DNA of 9,019 bases, from NCBI GenBank assembly GCA_017399665.1, contig JAFQBR010000146.1:1-9019 (forward strand), written 5' to 3'. The notes beneath the pieces are model-generated. The model did not search any database and was not told the origin of the DNA. It worked only from the letters and a program-made list of their open reading frames with translations. The translations under genes were made by a program, and so were the position numbers. How positions within the stretch are numbered: position 1 is the first letter of the stretch; each line of letters starts with the position of its first letter. Positions 1 through 6,110 of this stretch are shown one piece after another. The stretch is from Clostridia bacterium. GTDB lineage: Bacteria > Bacillota_A > Clostridia > Christensenellales > Borkfalkiaceae.

Positions 1-887
1 ATATCGGAAGAAACGAGTTCTTCTTCGGTGTAACCGAAGGAAGCAGAAGATGCAGCCTTCATAGCAGCATTGATGCCTTCCTTGGTGATGTCCTTACCCT
101 TAACAACAGCGGTAAGAAGAGTTGTAGAACCGGTAGGAACGGGAACACGTTGAGCAGAACCGATAAGTTTGCCGTTAAGTTCAGGAATAACTAGACCGAT
201 AGCCTTTGCAGCGCCGGTAGAGTTAGGAACGATGTTTGCAGCAGCAGCACGTGCTCTTCTTAAGTCGCCCTTTCTGTGAGGTCCGTCAAGAACCATTTGG
301 TCGCCTGTGTAAGCGTGAACGGTTGTCATGATACCGCTCTTGATTTCAGCAAGCTTGTTAAGTGTATCTGCCATAGGAGCTAAGCAGTTAGTTGTGCATG
401 ATGCAGCAGAAATGATTTTATCTTCAGCTGTTAAAGTCTTTTCGTTAACGCTATAAACGATTGTGGGAAGGTCATTACCAGCAGGAGCAGAAATAACAAC
501 TTTCTTTGCGCCAGCTTTGATGTGAGCTTCTGATTTAGCCTTAGATGTATAGAAACCTGTACATTCTAAAACAACGTCTACTCTGTTCTTCTTCCAGGGG
601 CAGTTTGCAGCGTCCTTTTCAGCATAGATGTTGATCTTTTTGCCTTTAACGATAACTGCGCCTTTGGGTTGCTTGTCGCCAGCACCTTCGTAAATTTCGT
701 AAGAAACTTCGTCAGCATATTTGTATCTGCCTTGTGCTGAGTCATACTTTAATAAGTGTGCAAGCATCTTTGCGTCTGTAAGATCGTTGATAGCTACTAC
801 TTCATAGCCCTTAGCGTCAAACATTTGTCTGAAAGCGAGACGGCCAATACGACCGAAACCGTTGATAGCAACTCTAACTTTTGCCAT
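1..887 (-). CDS. gap: Glyceraldehyde-3-phosphate dehydrogenase, type I, NAD-dependent (3' end missing)
   Basis: Catalyses oxidative phosphorylation of glyceraldehyde-3-phosphate to 1,3-bisphosphoglycerate with NAD+ in cytosolic glycolysis. The frame opens at ATG 885-887 and runs off the left edge after 295 whole codons; the family is usually about 335 residues, so about 40 C-terminal residues are missing. Visible motifs: the N-terminal Rossmann signature [10 protein letters not shown] (residues 8-17); NDL at 34-36, whose Asp35 is typical of NAD-specific glycolytic enzymes; the catalytic motif [10 protein letters not shown] with nucleophile Cys164; [10 protein letters not shown] with the general base His191; and the phosphate-binding region [18 protein letters not shown] (204-221). 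GGAGG at 897-901 lies 9 nt before the ATG, which fixes the start. It has its own strong promoter and is separated from the upstream eda-like gene by a terminator, so it is probably transcribed alone or heads a glycolytic operon (pgk, tpi) beyond the left edge. Confidence 0.98.
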   Translation of the reverse strand, partial: MAKVRVAINGFGRIGRLAFRQMFDAKGYEVVAINDLTDAKMLAHLLKYDSAQGRYKYADEVSYEIYEGAGDKQPKGAVIVKGKKINIYAEKDAANCPWKKNRVDVVLECTGFYTSKAKSEAHIKAGAKKVVISAPAGNDLPTIVYSVNEKTLTAEDKIISAASCTTNCLAPMADTLNKLAEIKSGIMTTVHAYTGDQMVLDGPHRKGDLRRARAAAANIVPNSTGAAKAIGLVIPELNGKLIGSAQRVPVPTGSTTLLTAVVKGKDITKEGINAAMKAASSASFGYTEEELVSSD

Positions 888-941
888 TTTTGTTATCCTC
901 CAAATAATTGAAAAATTTATTTTTTTTAACTGTTTTATGCC

Positions 942-979
942 GTGAGCGAGTGTGAAAAAGTTTATTTCCCCTCTCTCAC
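942..979 (-). promoter_or_regulatory. 5'-terminal stem-loop in the gap leader
   Basis: In the minus-strand RNA, GUGAGAGAG (979-971) can pair with CUCGCUCAC (950-942), giving 8 of 9 pairs and a 20-nt loop. It begins only about 4 nt from the predicted transcription start. A 5'-terminal hairpin is a common mRNA stabiliser in Bacillota; that role here is inferred. Confidence 0.45.
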
Positions 980-987
980 CACCTGTA

Positions 988-1016
988 ATTATACACTTTT
1001 AGTTTTACCAAGTCAA
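988..1016 (-). promoter_or_regulatory. Strong sigma-A promoter of gap
   Basis: On the minus strand a -35 box TTGACT (1011-1016) and a perfect -10 box TATAAT (988-993) are separated by exactly 17 bp. Transcription should start near 982-983, giving a leader of about 96 nt. This fits a highly expressed glycolytic gene. Confidence 0.9.
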
Positions 1017-1064
1017 CCCATTTTTACACTTTTATTAAAAAGATTGATTTTTTTATTACAAGTT

Positions 1065-1103
1065 AAAATAAAAAAGCAGTTCCTTTATACAAAAAAACTG
1101 CTC
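1065..1103 (-). terminator. Rho-independent terminator after the aldolase gene
   Basis: On the minus strand AGCAGTT (1102-1096) pairs with AACTGCT (1081-1075), followed by the T-tract TTTTTTATTTT. It begins about 10 nt after the aldolase stop codon and ends about 50 bp before the gap -35 box, so it separates the two transcription units. Confidence 0.75.
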
Positions 1104-1112
1104 TGTTTATAT

Positions 1113-1769
1113 CTATTTAACCGCTTTTACTGCAGATAAAAGCTCTTGCGCTTTTTCTGTTACGTATGCAAAATTGCCATTTTGTATTTGCTTAAGGTTT
1201 ATAAGTTCACTGCCAACACCTGCCCCTACTGCGCCTGCCTTTATATATTCTGCAATATTTTCGCTAGTAATTCCGGCAAATGCAATTAGCGGAATATTAT
1301 AATTTAGTGCATTTATATTTTTAAAATACTGCGCACCAACAAGGTTTGCAGGGAAAATTTTAACAAAATCTGCCCCTGCTTGATAAGCGTTGATAATTTC
1401 TGTTGGTGTAAACGCACCGCTAATAATAAGCTTATCTTCTTGGTTGCAATAGTTAATAACCTTTTCGCTGAAATTGGGCGCAACCATAAAATCAGCGCCA
1501 GCGCAAATAGCAATTCTTGCTCTGTTTACACAAGTTACAGTACCCGCTCCAACGTAAATTTTATCCTTAGCGTAATCAACCGCTTTTTGAATAATTCGCT
1601 CGGTTTCCTCATCAGAAAAATAACCAAAGGTTATTTCACTTACCTTTACGCCACCGCAAATTAAAGCATCTAAAAGGGGGCAGATATCTTTTTCCGATAC
1701 CCCCCTAATTATAGCTATAACGCCCTGCTGTTGTATGGCGTTTTTAATTTGCTCTTTTAAACCTGGCAT
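1113..1769 (-). CDS. eda: KDPG/KHG-type (Eda/DgoA family) class I aldolase
   Basis: 218 residues, the usual family length. The family cleaves 2-keto-3-deoxy-6-phosphogluconate (or 4-hydroxy-2-oxoglutarate or the galactonate analogue) to pyruvate and an aldehyde through a lysine Schiff base in a TIM barrel. Visible: VIAIIRG (17-23); catalytic Glu45 in SEITFGYF (44-51); VGAGTV (73-78), with Thr77 in the pyruvate-carboxylate position; SGAFTPTEI (117-125); the Schiff-base Lys137 in FVKIFPA (135-141); and the phosphate-loop-like FAGITSENI (164-172). The residue four after the catalytic Glu is Gly49, where E. coli Eda has the substrate-binding Arg49; DgoA and many Bacillota homologues also vary here, so the true substrate is uncertain. 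The start ATG (1767-1769) follows AGGGAAAT by a few nt. It lies 29 nt after the flavoprotein stop codon with no promoter visible between them, so the two are probably co-transcribed. Confidence 0.88.
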   Translation of the reverse strand: MPGLKEQIKNAIQQQGVIAIIRGVSEKDICPLLDALICGGVKVSEITFGYFSDEETERIIQKAVDYAKDKIYVGAGTVTCVNRARIAICAGADFMVAPNFSEKVINYCNQEDKLIISGAFTPTEIINAYQAGADFVKIFPANLVGAQYFKNINALNYNIPLIAFAGITSENIAEYIKAGAVGAGVGSELINLKQIQNGNFAYVTEKAQELLSAVKAVK

Positions 1770-1798
1770 AATATTTCCCTAGTTGTTTTATTAACCAA

Positions 1799-2716
1799 TT
1801 ATTGTTTACTTTCAATATATAAGCTTGCGTTTACACCGGCAATAGCTCCGTCCGATACAGCGGTAACTACTTGGCGCATTTTCTTTGCTCTACAGTCCCC
1901 TGCAACAAAAAAGCCGGGGGTTTTGGTTGTCATATCTTCGCCGGCAACAAAATATCCCTTATCGTCAAGATCAGCAAGGTGAGCAAAAAGCTCGTTATGT
2001 GGAACTTGCCCGATTGCAACAAATACCGCAGGTACTTGTAAGCTTTTAGTTTCTTGAGTTTCTTTATCTAAATACTCAACGGCAGTAAGATGTCTTTCGC
2101 CTTCAAAGGCGGTGGTTTGAGCATTAGCGATATGCACGATATTTTCCTTTGATTTTAAAGTCTGTTCAAGCGCGCGATCGCCAAAAAACTTATCCAGCCA
2201 AGTAATAATATACACTTTTTTACAAATATTTGCAAGTAAAACTGCATACTGCATTGCAGTATTTCCGTCACCAATGATAGCAACTTCCCTATCTTTATAA
2301 AAAGGGCCGTCGCATAACGCGCAATAATATACACCTTTACCAAGTAAAGCCTCTTCGCCCTTAACCCCAATATGCTTATGTGTTACGCCAACGGCTGCTA
2401 CAACGCTTTTTGCCTGATATTCACAGTATTCTGCGGCAACGGTAAATAATTCGCCCTCTTTTTTAACAGATGTAACCTTATCGAACTCAAACTCTGCGCC
2501 ACGCGCAATTACTTGGTCCATAAATTTATCGGCAAGCTCACTACCGCTTATTTCGTGAATTGTTGGGAAGTTTTCTACCTTTGGAGAGTTGGCTATTTGA
2601 CCGCCAACACCGTCCCCTTCAAAAATAAGCACGCTTTTGCCGTTTCTAAGGGCGTATAGCGCGCAGTTCATACCGGCAACACCGCCACCAATTACAATTA
2701 TATCGTACGTTTTCAT
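1799..2716 (-). CDS. Thioredoxin-reductase-like FAD disulfide oxidoreductase, atypical dinucleotide site
   Basis: 305 residues, the normal length for low-molecular-weight thioredoxin reductase. It should pass electrons through FAD and a CxxC pair to a redoxin. Visible: FAD-binding VIGGGVAGMN (8-17); GVGGQI (36-41); redox-active Cys132-Ala-Leu-Cys135-Asp136 (family norm CATCDG); a second Rossmann motif GDGNTA (149-154); and the C-terminal FAD motif VAGDCR (271-276) followed by RQVVTAVSDGAIAG. The HRRxxxR motif that binds the NADPH 2'-phosphate is replaced by TWLDKFF at 172-178, so NADPH use is doubtful; NADH or reduced ferredoxin/flavodoxin is possible, as in some atypical family members. AGGTGAT precedes the ATG (2714-2716) by about 4 nt. 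It follows nrdD by 109 bp with a hairpin between. That order suggests it recharges the redoxin domain fused to NrdD, which is inference. Confidence 0.93.
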   Translation of the reverse strand: MKTYDIIVIGGGVAGMNCALYALRNGKSVLIFEGDGVGGQIANSPKVENFPTIHEISGSELADKFMDQVIARGAEFEFDKVTSVKKEGELFTVAAEYCEYQAKSVVAAVGVTHKHIGVKGEEALLGKGVYYCALCDGPFYKDREVAIIGDGNTAMQYAVLLANICKKVYIITWLDKFFGDRALEQTLKSKENIVHIANAQTTAFEGERHLTAVEYLDKETQETKSLQVPAVFVAIGQVPHNELFAHLADLDDKGYFVAGEDMTTKTPGFFVAGDCRAKKMRQVVTAVSDGAIAGVNASLYIESKQ

Positions 2717-2748
2717 TTTATCACCTACGGTCTGTTTATAATACTTTT

Positions 2749-2791
2749 AAAGAAACTCCGACCGAAATTTTGCATCAAGTTCCGGTCGGAG
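2749..2791 (-). terminator. Intrinsic terminator or attenuator between nrdD and the TrxR-like gene
   Basis: A perfect 9-bp inverted repeat CTCCGACCG (2756-2764) / CGGTCGGAG (2783-2791) with an 18-nt spacer is followed in the minus direction by the weak T-tract TTTCTTT. It lies 35 nt after the nrdD stop codon. The poor T-run would suit partial termination that lets some transcription reach the TrxR-like gene. I see no convincing separate promoter between the hairpin and that gene. Confidence 0.7.
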
Positions 2792-2825
2792 CAAAAATAA
2801 ATTATTTTAATTTAGCTTAAGAAAA

Positions 2826-5207
2826 TTATCTTAAATTTTCGTTATAGAATTTACGAATATCAGCCTCGCCTGTTAAAACTGTGTCGCCCTCCTTTGAGGG
2901 AATAACTAAAGTAGGAACGTTGGTAACGTTGTATGCGTTAGTAAGGTCAACGTTATCGTAGCAGTTAAGAGTATCGTAATCAACTCCACCTTTATCAAAA
3001 ATCATTTTAACGACCTTGCATTTTGGGCAAGTGGGCGTTGTGAATAAAGTCATTTTGTTAACAAGTGACCCCTTGCTTTCGCACACGCCTTCAGCCACTT
3101 CAGCCTGAGCCTTTGAGCCCTTAGGTTGATATTCTGGATTATTTACGTCGTAAAGCTTTCTTGCCTTAAATTCCTGAGTTTTACCAGCGTTCCAGTTTTG
3201 AACGGGACGGTAGTAACCGGTAATACGGCTGTAAACCTCGGTTGCCTCACCGCAAACGGGACAGGTGTAAACCTCGCCCTTAATATAACCGTGATCACGG
3301 CATACTGAATAGGTGGGAGAAAGGGTGTAATAAGGAAGCTGATAGTTTTCTGCAATCTTTCTAACTAGGTTTGCAGCAGACTTCCAATCGGGCATCTTTT
3401 CACCGATAAATGCGTGGAATACAGTTCCTGAGGTGTAAAGCGTTTGTAACTGATCTTGAATATCAAGAGCAGAGAAAATATCTTCCGTATAGCCTACGGG
3501 AAGGTGCGAACTGTTTGTATAGTAAGGTGTTTCGCCTTCCTTTGCTGCCGTTATAATATTGGGGAATGCTTTAACGTCGTGCTTAGCCATTCTGTACGTT
3601 GTAGACTCTGCAGGGGTTGCTTCCAAGTTGTATAAATCACCGTACATTTCTTGGTAATCTGAAAGTCTTTCTCTCATATGATTAAGTACGTTTTTAGTAA
3701 ATTCTTGAGCTTCTTTATGGGTTAAGTCCTTTCTTATCCAATTAGCGTTAAGGCATGCTTCGTTCATACCGATAAGACCAATTGTAGAGAAGTGATTGTT
3801 GAACGTTCCAAGGTAACGCTTTGTATAGGGATATAAGCCTTCGTCTAAAAGTCTTGAAATAACCGTTCTTTTAATCTTTAATGAACGAGCAGAAATATCC
3901 ATAAGCTTATCTAAACGCTTATAAAAATCAGCTTCGTCTGTAGAAAGATAAGCAATTCTTGGAATGTTAATTGTTACAACGCCAACAGAACCGGTGCTTT
4001 CGCCACTACCGAAGAAACCGCCTGATTTTTTACGTAATTCTCTTAAATCAAGACGTAATCTACAGCACATACTTCTTATATCGCTGGGCTCCATATCACT
4101 GTTGATATAGTTACTAAAATAAGGAGTACCGTATTTTGCGGTCATTTCGAAAAGTAATTTGTTGTTTTCCGTTTCAGACCAATCAAACGTTTTTGTAATA
4201 GAATAGGTAGGAATGGGATATTGGAAACCTCTGCCGTTTGCGTCGCCTTCAATCATAACTTCAATAAAGGCTTTGTTTACCATATCCATTTCTTTCTTAC
4301 AGTCTTTATACTTAAAGTCCATTTCCTTACCGCCAACGATTGCGGGAAGTTCAGCAAGGTCGGCAGGTACGGTCCAGTCAAGAGTGATGTTAGAGAATGG
4401 AGCTTGTGTACCCCAACGGCTGGGAGTGTTTACGCCGTAAATGAAAGATTCTATGCACTTTTTAACCTCTTTATAGCCAAGGTTATCTACTTTTACAAAG
4501 GGAGCAAGATAGGTATCGAATGAAGAAAAGGCTTGAGCGCCAGCCCATTCGTTTTGCATAATGCCAAGGAAGTTTACCATTTGGTTACATAAAGTTGCTA
4601 AATGGCTTGCAGGTGAAGAAGTGATTTTACCGGGAACACCGCCAAGACCTTCCTTAATTAACTGTTTAAGCGACCAACCTGCGCAATAACCTGTTAGCAT
4701 TGAGAGGTCGTGAATGTGAATTTCGGTATTTCTGTGGGCATCTGCAATTTCTTGGTCGTAAATTTCACTTAACCAATAGTTTGCAGTAACTGCACCAGAG
4801 TTACTCAAAATAAGACCGCCAACTGAGTAAGTTACAGTTGAATTTTCTTTAACACGCCAGTCAATTGAATTAACGTAACTGTTAACAACTTCCTTATAGT
4901 CGATAATGGTTGATTTTATATTACGGATTTTTTCGTGGTTTTTACGGTATAAAATGTAATTTTTAGCCACGTCAAAATAACCGGATTCACTTAATACTTT
5001 TTCTACGCTGTCCTGTATTTGTTCAACAGCAATTCTACCCTGTCTAACCTTTTTTGAAAAGTCAGCAGTAACTTTAAGAGAAATAAAATCGATTACGTTC
5101 TCATCATATTCCCTTTCAGTTGCCTCAAAGGCTTTGGTAATGGCCACCTTAATTTTCTCTAAATTAAACTCTACTACTGTGCCATCTCTTTTTACTACCT
5201 GATACAT
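2826..5207 (-). CDS. nrdD: Anaerobic (class III) ribonucleoside-triphosphate reductase with fused C-terminal glutaredoxin-like domain
   Basis: 793 residues. It reduces NTPs to dNTPs under anoxia with a glycyl radical installed by the activase NrdG. Domains in order: ATP-cone (about 3-93), an allosteric nucleotide site; the NrdD barrel (about 100-630) with YCAGW (Cys175) and TIGLIGMNEACLN (474-487, Cys485), the likely active-site cysteines, and YNLEATPAES (526-535); the zinc site Cys636/His639 plus Cys649/Cys652 (CPVCGE); and the glycyl-radical loop RITGYYRPV with Gly664. After a linker (about 685-718), residues 719-793 form a redoxin: MTLFTTPTCPKC (catalytic Cys727/Cys730) and TNVPTLV with the cis-Pro at 765. 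The extra domain explains a length above the 600-750 typical of the family. AGGAGG (5218-5223) lies 10 nt before ATG 5205-5207. No nrdG is in the window. Tandem NrdR boxes upstream indicate NrdR control. Confidence 0.97.
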   Translation of the reverse strand: MYQVVKRDGTVVEFNLEKIKVAITKAFEATEREYDENVIDFISLKVTADFSKKVRQGRIAVEQIQDSVEKVLSESGYFDVAKNYILYRKNHEKIRNIKSTIIDYKEVVNSYVNSIDWRVKENSTVTYSVGGLILSNSGAVTANYWLSEIYDQEIADAHRNTEIHIHDLSMLTGYCAGWSLKQLIKEGLGGVPGKITSSPASHLATLCNQMVNFLGIMQNEWAGAQAFSSFDTYLAPFVKVDNLGYKEVKKCIESFIYGVNTPSRWGTQAPFSNITLDWTVPADLAELPAIVGGKEMDFKYKDCKKEMDMVNKAFIEVMIEGDANGRGFQYPIPTYSITKTFDWSETENNKLLFEMTAKYGTPYFSNYINSDMEPSDIRSMCCRLRLDLRELRKKSGGFFGSGESTGSVGVVTINIPRIAYLSTDEADFYKRLDKLMDISARSLKIKRTVISRLLDEGLYPYTKRYLGTFNNHFSTIGLIGMNEACLNANWIRKDLTHKEAQEFTKNVLNHMRERLSDYQEMYGDLYNLEATPAESTTYRMAKHDVKAFPNIITAAKEGETPYYTNSSHLPVGYTEDIFSALDIQDQLQTLYTSGTVFHAFIGEKMPDWKSAANLVRKIAENYQLPYYTLSPTYSVCRDHGYIKGEVYTCPVCGEATEVYSRITGYYRPVQNWNAGKTQEFKARKLYDVNNPEYQPKGSKAQAEVAEGVCESKGSLVNKMTLFTTPTCPKCKVVKMIFDKGGVDYDTLNCYDNVDLTNAYNVTNVPTLVIPSKEGDTVLTGEADIRKFYNENLR

Positions 5208-5430
5208 ACTCTTTTTTCCTCCTTTGTTTTATTTTTATATATATGAATTTAAGGTAGAAGCAGTTTTTATCTGCCCTATTAAAGTATAAACAATTTTACT
5301 TAATAAAAAGTGTGTTTTTGCCCCTTTAAAAGGCGTTTTGGGTTGAAAAAAAACAGCCACGGTATAAACAATTATAATGGCGTTTTTTCTTCAAAAATAT
5401 TGGGGCGTTTAAGCGAGTTAAACATTTTGT
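5208..5430 (-). promoter_or_regulatory. Long (about 220-nt) nrdD 5' leader
   Basis: This is the span between the predicted start site (about 5430) and the nrdD ATG. It is AT-rich, with only small possible hairpins (such as GCAG/CTGC around 5257-5275) and a 12-bp direct repeat. I recognise no riboswitch consensus and no convincing leader peptide; a 78-codon frame across it looks like chance. Confidence 0.4.
5284..5373. repeat. 12-bp direct repeat GTATAAACAATT in the nrdD leader
   Basis: Exact copies at 5284-5295 and 5362-5373, 78 bp apart. In the minus-strand RNA both read AAUUGUUUAUAC. The related string AAACAATTTTACT also occurs at 5288-5300 and 5568-5580. The AT-rich composition makes chance plausible. 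Confidence 0.4.
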
Positions 5431-5436
5431 GATTAT

Positions 5437-5465
5437 ATGATAACACAGCCAAAAATATAAGTCAA
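5437..5465 (-). promoter_or_regulatory. Sigma-A promoter of nrdD
   Basis: On the minus strand -35 TTGACT (5460-5465) and -10 TATCAT (5437-5442) are spaced 17 bp. A second -10-like TATAAT lies a few bases further downstream. Transcription should start near 5430. The NrdR-box pair lies upstream of it. Confidence 0.75.
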
Positions 5466-5480
5466 GCGTTTTTTTTGACA

Positions 5481-5528
5481 AAACAATATATTGGTAAAAA
5501 AATTTTTTTAGACCACAATATATTGTGG
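5481..5528. promoter_or_regulatory. Tandem NrdR boxes upstream of nrdD
   Basis: Two palindromes share the core CAATATATTG (5484-5493 and 5516-5525). The distal one, CCACAATATATTGTGG (5513-5528), is a perfect 16-bp palindrome matching 14 of 16 positions of the NrdR consensus acaCwATATaTwGtgt. The proximal one (5481-5496) matches 12 of 16, including the whole core. Centres are 32 bp apart (16-bp gap), the three-turn spacing usual for NrdR pairs. NrdR represses ribonucleotide reductase genes when dATP is abundant. The pair sits about 58 and 90 bp upstream of the predicted start, further than the promoter-overlapping arrangement often seen, so an unseen promoter or a different mode is possible. 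Confidence 0.85.
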
Positions 5529-5531
5529 AAA

Positions 5532-5558
5532 TTGTGCATAATTGTATATTTTGCACAA
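5532..5558. promoter_or_regulatory. 27-bp near-palindrome beside the NrdR boxes, possible second operator
   Basis: TTGTGCATAAT (5532-5542) and ATTTTGCACAA (5548-5558) are inverted repeats differing by one pair, around a 5-nt centre. It starts 4 bp beyond the distal NrdR box. The arm spacing does not fit the Rex site TTGTG-N8-CACAA, and I do not recognise the cognate factor. Confidence 0.4.
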
Positions 5559-5559
5559 A

Positions 5560-5880
5560 CAATAAAAAAACAATTTTACTACTAAAATATGCGTTAATTT
5601 TTAACTTTTAACACGCACTTTTGCGCCCCGTTACATTTAGTACAGCAGTTTAATTGTTTAAAGCAAGAAAGCCTGCATGAAAAGTGTTTTTTGCATTATT
5701 CATTTTCTGCATAATTATTTTTAGACTTGCACTACGTCTTGTGTTTTTTGCATAAAAAAATTAGCAAAAGCAAGGTCTTACTTTTTTAACACCACTATCC
5801 CATTACAAATGAAAGTTAATTGTTTTTACATACAAACTGCTTTAATTTAAAATACTTAATGTTTTATTTACTTATTAAAA
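5560..5880. other. AT-rich non-coding stretch with short repeats
   Basis: No credible gene, tRNA or rRNA is visible on either strand. It contains an exact 13-bp direct repeat GTGTTTTTTGCAT (5684-5696 and 5741-5753), several other TGCAT words between them (5674, 5708), and an imperfect hairpin around 5588-5613 (TGCGTTAA with TTAACACGCA). It may be the degenerate remainder of a lost gene or mobile element; nothing in it proves this. Confidence 0.4.
5684..5753. repeat. 13-bp direct repeat GTGTTTTTTGCAT
   Basis: Exact copies at 5684-5696 and 5741-5753, 57 bp apart, in otherwise featureless DNA. Function is unknown. Confidence 0.5.
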
Positions 5881-6098
5881 GGCTCTGTCACAACAAGCGG
5901 TTGATAAAATAAGTTTTATATACTTCGTAATAGTTTGTTATTTGCAAATTTTTACAATTCCTACGTACGGCAAGTACGCCCCCTTGCAAAAATTTACAAA
6001 TGCTTGACATCTCTTACTCGCATCTAAAACTTCTTTTAGTTTTTATCTAAAGTAATTTTATCCCTTTAAAAAAATCAACCATTGTTTGTGACATCGCC
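5881..6098. mobile_element. 218-bp MITE-like element with terminal inverted repeats
   Basis: The left end GGCTCTGTCACAA-CAAGCGGTTGAT (from 5881) is repeated inverted at the right end as GGCGATGTCACAAACAATGGTTGAT (read back from 6098). About 21 of 26 positions match when single-base gaps are allowed. The flanks TATTAAAA (5873-5880) and TAATAAAA (6099-6106) agree at 7 of 8 bases, like an aged 8-bp target duplication. Inside, an 18-nt inverted repeat (5940-5957 with 5984-6001, 16 of 18 complementary) surrounds CGTAC-GGCAA-GTACG (5964-5978), so the middle can fold into a long hairpin. No coding frame is present, so it would be non-autonomous. GGCTCTGT-type ends with 8-bp duplications resemble several IS families (ISL3, IS6), but I cannot assign one. 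It lies 13 bp upstream of the glyQS -35 box. Confidence 0.7.
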
Positions 6099-6110
6099 TA
6101 ATAAAAAACG

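Noticed and set aside
942..1139. 65-codon open frame on the plus strand over the gap promoter and aldolase terminator
   Set aside because: It overlaps a strong opposite-strand promoter and terminator, lacks a ribosome binding site, and matches no recognisable protein.
4221..4523. 100-codon plus-strand frame opposite nrdD
   Set aside because: It is antisense to a highly conserved coding region, with no start signal of its own and no recognisable motif.
5475..5503. Plus-strand promoter beginning at TTGACA (5475-5480)
   Set aside because: No acceptable -10 box lies 16-18 bp downstream (only A-tract), and no gene follows for 760 bp.
5532..5558. Rex (redox-sensing repressor) operator
   Set aside because: The Rex site is TTGTG-N8-CACAA (18 bp). 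Here the TTGTG and CACAA arms are separated by 17 bp.
5326..5562. 78-codon open frame on the minus strand across the nrdD promoter and leader
   Set aside because: It spans the NrdR boxes and the -35/-10 elements, has no ribosome binding site, and its low-complexity Phe/Leu/Lys composition is typical of chance translation of AT-rich DNA.
5881..6098. CRISPR repeat or phage attachment site
   Set aside because: There are only two imperfect, inverted (not direct) copies, no spacer array, and no integrase or cas gene nearby. A MITE explains the pattern better.
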